This document shows positions 55,739-64,000 of a stretch of 64,000 nucleotides of DNA, piece by piece. This stretch comes from Mojavia pulchra JT2-VF2 (GTDB lineage Bacteria > Cyanobacteriota > Cyanobacteriia > Cyanobacteriales > Nostocaceae). The stretch's first letter is position 1. The number at the start of each line of letters is the position of its first letter. The stretch spans positions 124,001 through 188,000 of the forward strand of contig JAHHHN010000010.1 in the NCBI GenBank assembly GCA_019359325.1. The letters are read 5' to 3'. The notes beneath the pieces are model-generated. The model had not been told where the DNA came from, made no database searches, and was given only the letters and a program-made list of their open reading frames with translations. Both the position numbers and the translations under genes were made by a program.

Positions 55739-57610
55739 TCAGGCAAGTGCTTTGTCGCCCCTTGAACTCTTTTGCTTTTGAAAGCCAACTCTTCTAAGAC
55801 GGCGGATAATTCTGGTGGTTAGTTCCGTTACTTTCGTAGACTTGCAGATATAATCATCAGCGCCGGCTGCAAATGCTTGGTCAATATGCTTTGCTTCTGT
55901 ATGCGCTGACCAAAATATAATTGGCAGGCTGTGCCATTTGCAGTCACTACGTACAACTTGGCAAAGATCCAATCCATTAAAATCAGGCATCTCCAGGTCT
56001 AGTATTAATAAGTTTGGAGCCGAAGCTGTCAGGACTTCCCAAAACTGATGTGGGTTATTTAGCACTGTTACCTCTACTCCCAAAGGTCGTAAGAGAGTAG
56101 ACAAAATAACTAACATGGCTGAATCATCGTCTACTACCATGACTCGATTGCCAGAGGTAACGTGATTCTTGCTTAAAACTTCGCTTACAGCTTGGAGAAT
56201 TTCACGAGTTGGCAAGGGTTTTTGTAAGAAGGCATACCCACCCAAACGTGCTATCTCTAACCTGTCAGTTAAGCTATCTCGCCTAGTAAATACCAACACA
56301 GGAATCTTAGGACTCTCTTGCATCAGTTGCCTAAGCAGTGTCACCCCATCTTCCGTTGAATTAGAAATATTAGGGTCAAGCAAAATTATATCGGGTGGAT
56401 CTTGAGCGATCGCTTGGCGGGCAATGTCTAAATCTATGGCAATCTCTACTCGTACTCCCCAAACGCTCGCTTCAATTTTAATTTGCTCCGCCAATTTCAA
56501 GTCATTATCCACAATTAGCATCAAAGGCGAGTAGGAGTCAGGCTCTGATTTTACTTCGGGGGACTTATGTACTTCTTGGCGGAGTGAGCTTACTAAGTTG
56601 GCAATTTGCTCTACCTGAACTTCCTCCAGCAAGCTTCCCGACTCCAATATGTCCTCTAACTCTTTTGCCAGAAGGGAACCTTTCATCAAGCCAAAAATAC
56701 CTAACGATCCAGCTAAGTTATGTGCCTGTTGCTTTGCTTGCTGTTGCATTTCAAATGTCACTTCGCCTGCTTTTAGCGCTATTGCTAACTGTTCCAAGAC
56801 AGCAAACTGTTGTGCAAATTTGCCCTGAAATTTCTCCCAAATCTTGTAAGTGCTTGCCTTTACCTTCTTTTGATATGCTTGTTCTTTGTTCTTGTCACTG
56901 CTATATGAGGCTACAGAAGTAGCAGGCTCTTTTGGTTGCGCTGGAGGTCTGAGCCTATAACCTAGCCCGTGAACCGTTTCGATGGGGTCTGAAGCACCGG
57001 CGGCCTTGAGCTTTTGACGCAAACACTTGATATGGGTACTGACAGTTTCCTCTCCAGGTGACTCTGCAAAATCCCATAGGCGCTCTAGAATAGCACTGCG
57101 GCTAAAAATTCGCTTGGGATTGAGTAAGAAAAGCTCTAATAAACAATACTCCTTGGGAGTCAGACGCAGGAGTTTTTCTCCACAGATTACCTCGCTGTTG
57201 ATCGGATCAAAACGCACGTTTTCCCAAGTGATGGTAGATGATGGTATCGGTTTGCCTCGCCGCAGTAGGGCACGTACCCGTGCCATCAACTCATCAATGT
57301 CAAACGGCTTAACTACATAATCATCTGCTCCTGCATCTAACCCCATAACTCGATCAGTGGTACTATCCTTCGCAGTTAGCAGCAGAATTGGGCTGGGATA
57401 GCCTTTAGAGCGGAGGCGTCTGCACAAGCTAATACCATCAATATCTGGAAGCATGATATCCAACAGCACCAGATCATATTCAAATGCCATTGCCAGTTCC
57501 AACCCACTTTGCCCATCCACTGCCAGGTTAACTGTATAGTAATGAGCAATGAGAATATCAGTAAGAGCGGAACTGGTAGGCTGGTCATCTTCTACCAACA
57601 AAATTTTCAC
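55739..57610 (-). CDS. Multi-domain regulator REC-OmpR-Hpt-REC-REC
   Basis: 623 residues. REC1 (about 1-118) has Asp51 in VLLDIMLPDIDG, with Lys101. A winged-helix OmpR/PhoB DNA-binding domain (about 125-222) has LLRLTPKEYCLLELFLLNPKRIFSRSAILERLWDF and THIKCLRQKLKAAG. An Hpt-like segment (about 255-350) contains QAHNLAGSLGIFG with His297. REC2 (Asp412) and REC3 (Asp538) follow. The order suggests an internal phosphorelay ending in or modulating DNA binding. It is upstream of the multi-PAS kinase, on the same strand, 75 bases apart, and is probably its output. The ATG at 57610 is the clear start. Confidence 0.9.
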   Translation of the reverse strand: MKILLVEDDQPTSSALTDILIAHYYTVNLAVDGQSGLELAMAFEYDLVLLDIMLPDIDGISLCRRLRSKGYPSPILLLTAKDSTTDRVMGLDAGADDYVVKPFDIDELMARVRALLRRGKPIPSSTITWENVRFDPINSEVICGEKLLRLTPKEYCLLELFLLNPKRIFSRSAILERLWDFAESPGEETVSTHIKCLRQKLKAAGASDPIETVHGLGYRLRPPAQPKEPATSVASYSSDKNKEQAYQKKVKASTYKIWEKFQGKFAQQFAVLEQLAIALKAGEVTFEMQQQAKQQAHNLAGSLGIFGLMKGSLLAKELEDILESGSLLEEVQVEQIANLVSSLRQEVHKSPEVKSEPDSYSPLMLIVDNDLKLAEQIKIEASVWGVRVEIAIDLDIARQAIAQDPPDIILLDPNISNSTEDGVTLLRQLMQESPKIPVLVFTRRDSLTDRLEIARLGGYAFLQKPLPTREILQAVSEVLSKNHVTSGNRVMVVDDDSAMLVILSTLLRPLGVEVTVLNNPHQFWEVLTASAPNLLILDLEMPDFNGLDLCQVVRSDCKWHSLPIIFWSAHTEAKHIDQAFAAGADDYICKSTKVTELTTRIIRRLRRVGFQKQKSSRGDKALA

Positions 57611-58411
57611 GTTACATACCTTTTAAGTGTTTATAAAGCTACTTAATAAATTCTCGTACTGGAATTACAAAACACCAGTCAAAGAGTAAGTGATTGGACT
57701 CATCTGAATGCGATTTATAGTTGTCTTTAAAGGTTCAGAGAAGAGCCTTTTCTGACAAAGAGCGGCAGAATATACATTGATTCATGAGTAATACTTGGTA
57801 CTGAACGCGAAGTTACACCAAAAGTGTTTCATGAAAAGTTGAGGAAATTATAAAGATATACTAGTAAATTTAAGTAAACTGTTGTGTTTTTAATTTGCAC
57901 ATTGGAATGGCAGGTGGCAGAGCAGAAGGTTTGTAGGTTTTACCTATAAATGATTATGATGCAATTTGTATACACGTCAGCTTATTAAGTAGCTACTTGC
58001 TTGTTATCAAAGAAAATTTTCTTCCGTATGCAACTGCACAATAAGTATCATTTGTTATGAAATATAGATACAGTAAGTACGGTGGGAGAGTCAAATATTA
58101 ATTATGGAGGAACCTTTAAGGCAGCGCAGATGAAATCAAGACAGACAATCATTGTACGTAAGTCCTGAAGGTGTAGAAAGCAAGGAATTTTACTGCCAGC
58201 AATCTTTGCAACGAATTGCAAACGCAGTCATAATACAACTCATCAGGTCGAGATGGAGAGACAGGAAACTGGGAAAAAGCCCCGATTCCCAGATTTTTAT
58301 CTCAATCCTCAATCTCTATTCTCTGTAAATGTTATTCCTGATAGACATTTACTGACACTGTAAGATTAAATCGGAGAATCTGAGCAATTGCAATTGCTTC
58401 ACCTGGAAACC
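57611..58411. other. Intergenic region, no gene seen
   Basis: 800 bases between the regulator start and the small secreted protein. AT-rich; a very short frame near 58104 (MEEPLRQRR) has a GGAGG-like site but no length. No tRNA, CRISPR or terminator was found. It probably holds the divergent promoters. Confidence 0.5.
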
Positions 58412-58765
58412 ATGAACAAATTTATACTTAGCTTGCTTTCGACTCCTGTGCTTCTTGGCTCTATCCTATCTATGGGAGTGATAATCAATAATCAAGCCCA
58501 AGCAATAGAGCCAGTAACCACAAACGCTGACCGTTTATCTTGTATACGCAATAAACATAAAGTTGGTTTGGTATGTGCTAGAGCTTCTGTATTAGCTCAA
58601 ATTCCTAACTATCAACCAGAAGCGGAACCGTCTCAAGATGGCGTTCCTATGCTAGAGTTCAACGATCAAGAAAGCGATATGGCGATCGACTTATTTGGCT
58701 GTGATTGTCCTGCTTGTATAAATTCTTTACGCCAAATGCGTGGTGCTACACCCTTGGTGTACTAA
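58412..58765 (+). CDS. Small exported protein with paired cysteines
   Basis: 117 residues from the ATG at 58412; the frame opens at a TTG at 58388. A signal peptide (MNKFILSLLSTPVLLGSILSMGVIINNQAQA) ends near AQA. The mature part has Cys near CIRNKHKVGLVC and C-terminal GCDCPACINSLRQMRG, so a redox or metal-binding role is possible. The CxCPxC cluster resembles small thiol proteins, but I do not recognise the family. Monocistronic, with a terminator after it. Confidence 0.7.
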   Translation: MNKFILSLLSTPVLLGSILSMGVIINNQAQAIEPVTTNADRLSCIRNKHKVGLVCARASVLAQIPNYQPEAEPSQDGVPMLEFNDQESDMAIDLFGCDCPACINSLRQMRGATPLVY

Positions 58766-58805
58766 TTTTTTAATCTAAATTCTTTGTTTATGCTTTGCAT
58801 CAAAT

Positions 58806-58837
58806 AACTTCCAGGTGCTAAACTTGGAAGTTTTTTA
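58806..58837 (+). terminator. Terminator after the small exported protein gene
   Basis: AACTTCCA pairs with TGGAAGTT over a ten-base loop, then TTTTATT. About 40 bases after the stop. Confidence 0.8.
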
Positions 58838-58899
58838 TTGACTAATTTAACTGGCGTACAATCGGTGATATCGTGTCCGGTGAAAGACTTATCATTAAG

Positions 58900-59105
58900 A
58901 CCGCAGGAAGAGAAGTTGCCAGGAGGAGCCACTGACGGGTACGCAGGGGTTTCACGCCACTCCCCTCAAGTCAAGCCAGCCGCTTGCGGGGGTTCCCCCC
59001 GTTGTGCGGACTGGCGTGGGGAACCCGCCCACGGGGGTGGCTCCCCAAGTGGAGCAAGTGGCGTTGGTTTCCCTCCAAGCAAACTTCGGGGGCAGGGGGA
59101 AAGAG
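58900..59105. repeat. Palindromic GC-rich dispersed repeat
   Basis: TGACGGGTACGCAGGGGTTT and ACGCCACTCCCCTCAAGTC, then CTTGCGGGGGTTCCCCCCGT, then GGGGAACCCGCCCACGGGGG and TGGCTCCCCAAGTGGAGCAA. Almost all can fold. The ends are the reverse complement of the insert in cobN, with an extra middle segment. The open frame over it (58838-59149) is an artefact. Confidence 0.75.
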
Positions 59106-59204
59106 CATTTCGCGGTTTTTGCACAGATGCGAGAATTATAATTAATTAGGCAGACATGATATGAACGGGACGCTTGGAATTTTGCATTTTGAATTTTTAA
59201 TTAG

Positions 59205-59753
59205 TTAATAACTACCAGCCCAAGTTACCCATTTATGCGATAAACCAATATGCAAAACGCTTTCAGTTATCTCTTGTTCAGTAATGCTTGCTCCTGTTAA
59301 ATCTGCTCCAGTAAGTTCTGCTTCATTGAAGTTGCTGCCAGTTAAATTTGCCTGCCTCAGATTAGCACCTCTTAACTCGGCTCCACTCATTTCTGCCTCG
59401 CTGAGGTTTGCGTTAAACAAATTTGCCATATTTAAATTTGCACCCCGCAAATCGGCACGACTCAAGTTCGTTTCCTTGAGGCTGGCTTTCATCAAATCTG
59501 AGCCTATAAAGTTTACTTCACTTAAGTTTGCACCGTTAAGGTTGGTTCTATTTAAATCTGCATTAGTCAGGTTTGCCCTAGTTAAGTTACATCCACTCAA
59601 GTCGGCTCCGCTCAAGTCGGCTCCGCTCAAGTCGGCGTCAGCAAAATTTATACCTCTCAAATCAGCATTAGAAAGGTTAGCCTGATGCAAATTGGCTCCA
59701 TTAAAATTCTTTTCCCCTGCTGCATATCGACTCAGGAGGTGTTTCGTGTCCAT
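59205..59753 (-). CDS. Pentapeptide-repeat protein
   Basis: 182 residues from the ATG at 59753, which follows GAGGT at good spacing. After MDTKHLLSRYAAGEKNFNG come about 26 pentapeptides of the A(D/N)LSx kind, e.g. LSGADLSGADLSGCNLTRANL, forming a right-handed quadrilateral beta-helix. The C-terminal tail ITEQEITESVLHIGLSHKWVTWAGSY is non-repetitive. Function unknown. It begins the pentapeptide cluster but lies 400 bases downstream of the next member. Confidence 0.88.
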   Translation of the reverse strand: MDTKHLLSRYAAGEKNFNGANLHQANLSNADLRGINFADADLSGADLSGADLSGCNLTRANLTNADLNRTNLNGANLSEVNFIGSDLMKASLKETNLSRADLRGANLNMANLFNANLSEAEMSGAELRGANLRQANLTGSNFNEAELTGADLTGASITEQEITESVLHIGLSHKWVTWAGSY

Positions 59754-59768
59754 ATTGTCACCTCGCAA

Positions 59769-60169
59769 TTTCTACAGGTAAACAAGTCTAGTAGTAAATT
59801 AAATACTACTCACATCACACCAGAGATGCTTGGTTGAGTTGTTAGCAACCAAGAATATTAGTTAAGAAAAAACTTTTAATTTTATTTTGCTATATTTTCT
59901 AAAATTTTTTAGATTAACTTAATGTAAATATATGAATCAATAGTAAGCTACGTAATATCAATATCTAGCGCTTATATAGAATAGAAGGCAAAGGAGAAAG
60001 AGTTTTAATACCTTAAGTTTTCTTTACATAATTATGCAAATTTGTTTATGTAAATTGATGTCTTTTGTGAAAAAAACATTAGCAAGAATCTTAATTTTAT
60101 TTCCAATAAATGTTGTTTATACTAGTTGAATTTGTAATTTCATCGATAATTAAGTAATTGCTAATAAGT
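59769..60169. other. Intergenic region between pentapeptide genes
   Basis: 401 AT-rich bases with no gene. A small inverted repeat AGTAGTAAATTAAATACTACT sits at about 59790-59811, upstream of the 59205-59753 gene. Confidence 0.45.
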
Positions 60170-60745
60170 TTAAATGCGGGTCAGAATTGGAGAGCGATCG
60201 CCTGGCGGAAAGTCTTGAAAAATCGCTCCCCTGCGAATCAAGTCAAGCTTTATAGCTTCAGAAATTCCTCGGTTATTCCCGAATCGGGCAAATTCTACTT
60301 CTACACCGTTTAAGTTGACTCCCACTAGTACAGCACTAACTAAGTTGGCATGGCTGAGATTAGCACTGCTGAGATTAACACCCCTCAAGTTTGCACCTCT
60401 GAGATTGGCATGGCTAAGATTGGTATCCCTCAAGTTTGCACGGCTGAGATTGACATGGCTAAGATTAGCACCCCTCAAGTTTGCACGGCTGAGGTTGGCG
60501 CGGCTAAGGTTAGCACCGCTGAGGTCGGCATCAATCAAATCGGCCTCAATCAGGTTAGCACCCTTGAGATTAGCACCTTGAAAGTTTGCATCATTGAGGT
60601 TAATACTGCTTAGGTCAGATCCAACAAAATCTTCAGCAGGATTTAAACCAGCAATTTTTGCCAGCGCAAAAAAGTTATCAGTTTTTGCCTTGACAACAAG
60701 CTCGATCAGATTTTGAAGTTTGTTTAGAGATTCTTTGTCACTCAT
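60170..60745 (-). CDS. Pentapeptide-repeat protein, paralogue of the protein at 61448
   Basis: 191 residues. The head LVVKAKTDNFFALAKIAGLNPAEDFVGSDL precedes about 17 pentapeptides (NLKGANLIEADLIDADLSGANL). The tail VEFARFGNNRGISEAIKLDLIRRGAIF is shared with the 61448-62230 protein (FGANPGLTEDTKSDLKQRGAIF), showing duplication of a fused head-repeat-tail unit. The start ATG overlaps the end of the upstream gene by 8 bases, so they are translationally coupled. Function unknown. Confidence 0.88.
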   Translation of the reverse strand: MSDKESLNKLQNLIELVVKAKTDNFFALAKIAGLNPAEDFVGSDLSSINLNDANFQGANLKGANLIEADLIDADLSGANLSRANLSRANLRGANLSHVNLSRANLRDTNLSHANLRGANLRGVNLSSANLSHANLVSAVLVGVNLNGVEVEFARFGNNRGISEAIKLDLIRRGAIFQDFPPGDRSPILTRI

Positions 60746-61358
60746 AATCTACCTCGGCTCGACTGAGATATGGTTGTAACTTTGTTCTCAGCAACTCCTT
60801 CTTAATCGCTATGTTTGCAATTGTCTGTTTATTGCGGCTGATATTCGATGCATATAATCCCTCAACAGAAGTTAAACATAGATGTTGCAAAGAGACTTCC
60901 ACAGTTGCTCTCAGTTGACAAGGTTTACTTCTGACTTGCAAAGTTCCTAAATTCTCTATTTGCAGCGAGCCTTTCAATACTGAACTACTTATTGTGAGTT
61001 CAAACATCCAAGCTGGGTCTGAATTAGAACCGTAGGTTGTTACCTGACAAACTACAGGCAAATAGTTTGCGGTGATTTTTTCTGTGTGTTCGTAGGTCGA
61101 TAGTTCTATTCGCTCAGGCTGATAACGCGAATCGTAAGAAATCTCAGCGTTTTTTAGTTTAAGTTTGAGTTCCATACCTTTCAAACCAAATTGAACACGT
61201 CCACCCAGTAGCTGCACCGTTTGTTCGCTGAAATGTATAGTGATAGGCAAGTCAAACTGGTCAGATGTCAATGGCTGTGTATTGAATTCTATGTATAAGC
61301 AATGGGGAAACCTGTTTTCATGCTGAGTTTGGGGCATTATTGGAAGGAGTTGTTGCAT
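60738..61358 (-). CDS. Hypothetical beta-rich protein coupled to a pentapeptide protein
   Basis: 206 residues from the ATG at 61358 (a TTG two codons earlier is open). No signal or membrane segment. The middle reads as alternating beta strands (VQFGLKGMELKLKLKNAEISYDS). I do not recognise the family. The gene ends GATTATGAGTGA so that its stop overlaps the ATG of the pentapeptide gene. That coupling suggests the two products work together, for example as a complex. It lies 80 bases after the 61448-62230 gene. Confidence 0.65.
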   Translation of the reverse strand: MQQLLPIMPQTQHENRFPHCLYIEFNTQPLTSDQFDLPITIHFSEQTVQLLGGRVQFGLKGMELKLKLKNAEISYDSRYQPERIELSTYEHTEKITANYLPVVCQVTTYGSNSDPAWMFELTISSSVLKGSLQIENLGTLQVRSKPCQLRATVEVSLQHLCLTSVEGLYASNISRNKQTIANIAIKKELLRTKLQPYLSRAEVDYE

Positions 61359-61447
61359 GGCCAAGACTTGGTAAGTACCCTAACTCATACACAATCCGGT
61401 TTTTGTACCAAGGGCAACTTTAGTAGAGACACAGCAAGCGTAAGTCT

Positions 61448-62230
61448 CTACAATCGTGCTGGAGCAGGTTCATCTTGAGGAAAGATTGCTCCTCGCTGTT
61501 TTAGGTCAGATTTAGTATCTTCAGTAAGTCCGGGATTAGCACCAAATTGTGCATTTACTACTATGGCGCTGCTCAAATTGGTCTGGGTTAAGTTAGCACC
61601 CCTGAGATCAGTTCCTCTCAGGTCAACATGAATTAAGTCAGCATTGCTTAAATTGGCATTTCTCATATCAGCATGGCTGAGATCCGCATCTATTAACAAA
61701 GCATTGTATAAGTTAGCGCCTACTAGATAGGCACGGCTGAGGTTAGCAGACCGTAGGTTGGCATGACTGAGGTTAGCATCACTCAAGTTGGCGCGGCTTA
61801 AGTCAGCTTCACCCAACTGAACACCATTAAGGTTGAAGCCGCTGAAATTGCAGCCTACTCCTTTCACACCGACTAAATTAGCTCCCACAAAATCTTCAAG
61901 GGGGTTTAATCCAGCAGTTTTGACTAACTCAGACAAGTTCTCTGTATCCGCTTGGAGAAGTTGCTTTACCTGCTCTTGAATTTCCTCGCGTGGGATAGGC
62001 ATCTCGGTTATTATTCGCTGCTTAGTAAGTCGCTTTTGTTCACTCCAAGTAACAAAACTAATTCCGGCGGCGCAGCTTAACATCATAGTCAAAGCTGGTG
62101 GATTACCCCCAGTGAGTAATAACATTGCTAAAAAACCTATGCCAACTTGAGCTGTTTGCTTGAGTAAAGAATTTAATCCGAATTTAGCTTCTTGATCAAG
62201 ACTCATTTGATAGCGGTTATTTGCTGACAT
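61448..62230 (-). CDS. Membrane-anchored pentapeptide-repeat protein
   Basis: 260 residues. The N-terminal part has two hydrophobic stretches (GFLAMLLLTGGNPPALTMMLSCAAGISFVTW, about 34-64), probably transmembrane. The head LLQADTENLSELVKTAGLNPLEDFVGANL follows, then about 18 pentapeptides and the tail AQFGANPGLTEDTKSDLKQRGAIF. It is a paralogue of the protein at 60170-60745 but with a membrane anchor. The next gene upstream, at 62243-62650, ends 12 bases before its start, so an operon is likely. Confidence 0.87.
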   Translation of the reverse strand: MSANNRYQMSLDQEAKFGLNSLLKQTAQVGIGFLAMLLLTGGNPPALTMMLSCAAGISFVTWSEQKRLTKQRIITEMPIPREEIQEQVKQLLQADTENLSELVKTAGLNPLEDFVGANLVGVKGVGCNFSGFNLNGVQLGEADLSRANLSDANLSHANLRSANLSRAYLVGANLYNALLIDADLSHADMRNANLSNADLIHVDLRGTDLRGANLTQTNLSSAIVVNAQFGANPGLTEDTKSDLKQRGAIFPQDEPAPARL

Positions 62231-62242
62231 AACTTGTTTCTC

Positions 62243-62650
62243 CTATGGATTTTTCAAATTCCTTAAATCTGCCCAAAAACGGCCCAGGATTCTTCCAGCA
62301 AGCACAATCCATAGCAAGAAATCAGATGTCACAATAATGAAGCAAGCTAAACAGGATACATCTAAATAATTTTCTTGGAAACAAACATCAAAACTAGAGA
62401 AATTTTTACCGATAATAAATTCACTTATAAATCCTGGAATTTGCAAGATAATACTTAGGGCGATCGCATCTTGAATTGAAGCATATACTGTTCTCCCAAG
62501 TTGCCCCATCAACCCGTAGAATATCTGATCTACAAATTCTAAAATGTTAAATACCAATTTTTTTGTGCTTTTCCCCAATCTTGTACTTGCTGGCGGAGAT
62601 TCCTCAATGGGTGTAGGAGAAGATGGCAACGAAGAAGGCATCTGACTCAT
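62243..62650 (-). CDS. Small membrane protein of unknown function
   Basis: 135 residues. A Ser/Pro-rich start (MSQMPSSLPSSPTPIEESPP) is followed by a basic stretch and then two or three hydrophobic helices (about 60-80 DAIALSIILQIPGFISEFII and 100-125 CLACFIIVTSDFLLWIVLAG). I do not recognise it. The stop is 12 bases before the membrane-anchored pentapeptide gene, suggesting a joint transcript. Confidence 0.65.
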   Translation of the reverse strand: MSQMPSSLPSSPTPIEESPPASTRLGKSTKKLVFNILEFVDQIFYGLMGQLGRTVYASIQDAIALSIILQIPGFISEFIIGKNFSSFDVCFQENYLDVSCLACFIIVTSDFLLWIVLAGRILGRFWADLRNLKNP

Positions 62651-62781
62651 TGCTAAAGGACGAGCATTTAATAATGCCTTGATCCTAAGTTGGGGAAAAT
62701 GGGCTGATACTAAAATTAAATTTAAAATTTATAATTCTAAAAGTCAAGATTTTAATTAGTTATTATAGTAACTTTTCCAAT

Positions 62782-63765
62782 TTATAATTTTGTATCGTGA
62801 TATAACATTTCTCTTAGCGATCGCTCTATAACTTGGCTGATTAACTGATTACCTTGGAAGTTGAAATGAATATTGTCTTGGTACACTTCTTGAACATCTT
62901 TGATTGAATTTAATATTGGCAACATATCTATATAAGTAATTTGCTGCGTTTTCGTAAATTCACTCAAACGTTGACGTGCTTTAATCTCGTAATCACGCGA
63001 GCCTGGTTCACCAATTTCTCGGAATAAAGGAGTCATAATTAACAGAAATTTGCTGTTGCTGTCACGAGTTAATGCCTGAATTTTACTAATAGCTTCTAAG
63101 TTAATCCCAACAATATCACCTGCTTCATTTTGTATATTTTCTAATTCGGGAATTGGCTTTTGCTTAAAAATATAACGTTGTAAAAGTTCCACTAAAGCTA
63201 GGGGAGGTTTACTATTTGGGTAGTTGCGATCGCGTCCTACTGGTAAAGAAGTTGGAGCTTTTGCAAATAAATCATCAGTATTAATTAATAAAACCACTAC
63301 TTGAGCTTGAAAATTCCCAAATCGTTGTAAATAAGCTAATTCATTTCTCGGCCCCCAAGAGTTGGCTGACGCATTTAAAACTTCTACTTCTGTGTAATTA
63401 TCAATGCTGGCTGATTTTAAGGAACGCATCAACAAGTTAGAAATGGTGTTAGCCTGATCTGTCCACCAGCCACCATTAGCAATAGAATCTCCTAAAATTA
63501 AAATTCGCAGTGTAGACGGTACAGGTATCATTTGCAGTGGCGCACTCCGCATAGAATACTCATTAATCTCAATGCGATTGCCAAAGCGACGGGTACGCTG
63601 GTTAGGCGCTAATAAATAGCCAATCTGCTCATCGCCAATGTAAATTAACGGATTCCCAAAGCCAAAGAGCGATCGCAGTCCTATCTCTATAGCTAACAAC
63701 AATCCCACCATCACCGCCAAAATTATTATCAGGGCTAATTTCACCTGCAAATACTCTCCAATCAT
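62782..63765 (-). CDS. SGNH/GDSL hydrolase-like protein with N-terminal membrane anchor
   Basis: 327 residues. One hydrophobic segment (about 7-27, VKLALIIILAVMVGLLLAIEI) precedes the domain. Block I is LRILILGDSIANGGWW (Ser in GDS), an Asn/Gly region is NASANSWGPRNELAYL, and the C-terminal block is NIHFNFQGNQLISQV, where His is expected to act in place of the usual DxxH. SGNH enzymes hydrolyse esters, often trimming acyl or acetyl groups on glycans. Substrate unknown. It is the first gene of the minus-strand run and may be co-transcribed with the genes after it. Confidence 0.75.
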   Translation of the reverse strand: MIGEYLQVKLALIIILAVMVGLLLAIEIGLRSLFGFGNPLIYIGDEQIGYLLAPNQRTRRFGNRIEINEYSMRSAPLQMIPVPSTLRILILGDSIANGGWWTDQANTISNLLMRSLKSASIDNYTEVEVLNASANSWGPRNELAYLQRFGNFQAQVVVLLINTDDLFAKAPTSLPVGRDRNYPNSKPPLALVELLQRYIFKQKPIPELENIQNEAGDIVGINLEAISKIQALTRDSNSKFLLIMTPLFREIGEPGSRDYEIKARQRLSEFTKTQQITYIDMLPILNSIKDVQEVYQDNIHFNFQGNQLISQVIERSLREMLYHDTKL

Positions 63766-64000
63766 TTTGAGAAAATTATTCTCCAGGAATAAAGTGATAA
63801 ATTATACTACTGTTTTCTCTGCCGCTGGACTGATTTTGTTAAAATTATGACTCTATTTTTAAAGGTAAATTTACGTAATTTAATTCAATGCTTTAGTATA
63901 TTTAATAAAATCTAATTTTCAGAAATCCTGATGCTGGATGCCTTATACCCTATGCTCCATACCGTGTAACTGATACTCATGTATATCAGTACTTAGTAAG
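63766..64000. other. Terminal intergenic stretch, no gene seen
   Basis: 235 AT-rich bases upstream of the SGNH-like gene. TACCCTATGCTCCATACCGTG is a degenerate simple repeat. No feature is clear. Confidence 0.4.

Noticed and set aside
58838-59149. 103-codon open frame over the palindromic repeat
   Set aside because: It consists of the GC-rich dispersed repeat, is rich in Gly, Pro and Ala, and lacks a ribosome-binding site.
59284-59685. 133-codon frame opposite the other pentapeptide gene
   Set aside because: Same reason: it mirrors the five-codon repeat and has no start signal.
60315-60613. Two long frames opposite the pentapeptide gene
   Set aside because: The tandem pentapeptide DNA opens frames on the other strand as a by-product; the translations are periodic mirror patterns.

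Overview
The window looks like chromosomal DNA of a filamentous, probably heterocyst-forming cyanobacterium (Nostocales). Signs are the many GCGATCGC (HIP1-type) octamers, tandem GGGGACT/GGGTATT-like repeats between genes, many GAF/PAS histidine kinases including cyanobacteriochrome-type GAF domains, pentapeptide-repeat proteins, and the gene order sigC - furA - (opposite strand) peptidoglycan-binding protein - cobN - histidine kinase, which I recall from Nostoc/Anabaena. No database search was run; family names rest on motifs read in the translations.

Layout. 0-12 kb: end of a PhnD-like binding protein, a glycosyltransferase, an MBL-fold protein, a possible TIR-like nucleotide-binding protein, a triple-GAF kinase, a NADAR protein, DUF2243, DUF4129 and DUF72 proteins, an orphan small gene and rsgA. 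12.9-19.8 kb: a hybrid PAS kinase with a second REC-kinase, an FAD oxidoreductase and a methyltransferase. 20-31 kb: tRNA-Arg(CCG); the glycine cleavage genes gcvT, gcvH and gcvP on the minus strand; lumenal pentapeptide, DUF760 and WD40 proteins; a remnant that looks like a Tn7-like/CAST (type V-K) transposon beside tRNA-Pro(CGG); then lipA, whose product lipoylates proteins such as GcvH, and gpsA. 32-47.7 kb: a group 2 sigma factor, furA, the convergent peptidoglycan-binding gene, cobN, a GAF kinase, nanE, ackA, a TPR-like protein, pabC and ftsH. 48-57.6 kb: a minus-strand two-component cluster with a DXCF cyanobacteriochrome kinase, a 59-residue zinc-ribbon-like protein, two lone receivers, a membrane-anchored multi-PAS kinase and a REC-OmpR-Hpt-REC-REC regulator. 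58.4-63.8 kb: a small secreted protein, three pentapeptide-repeat proteins with two partner genes, and an SGNH-hydrolase-like membrane protein.

How the genes fit together. The gcvT-H-P set with lipA supports glycine decarboxylation (photorespiration). FurA, its convergent neighbour and an FtsH related to the type linked to Fur turnover may form an iron-response neighbourhood. The kinases and receivers in the 48-57 kb block could form one light- or redox-responsive phosphorelay ending in the OmpR-type regulator.

The most notable observations are: a ~0.7 kb element at 28537-29234 with CAST-like end repeats, abutting a broken four-helix-bundle gene and ending 7 bp from a tRNA; three cyanobacteriochrome-like GAF domains with different cysteine motifs; a dispersed repeat inserted in frame into cobN and nearly duplicated 21 kb away; an apparent ATT start in pabC; and several MITE-like elements with inverted ends.
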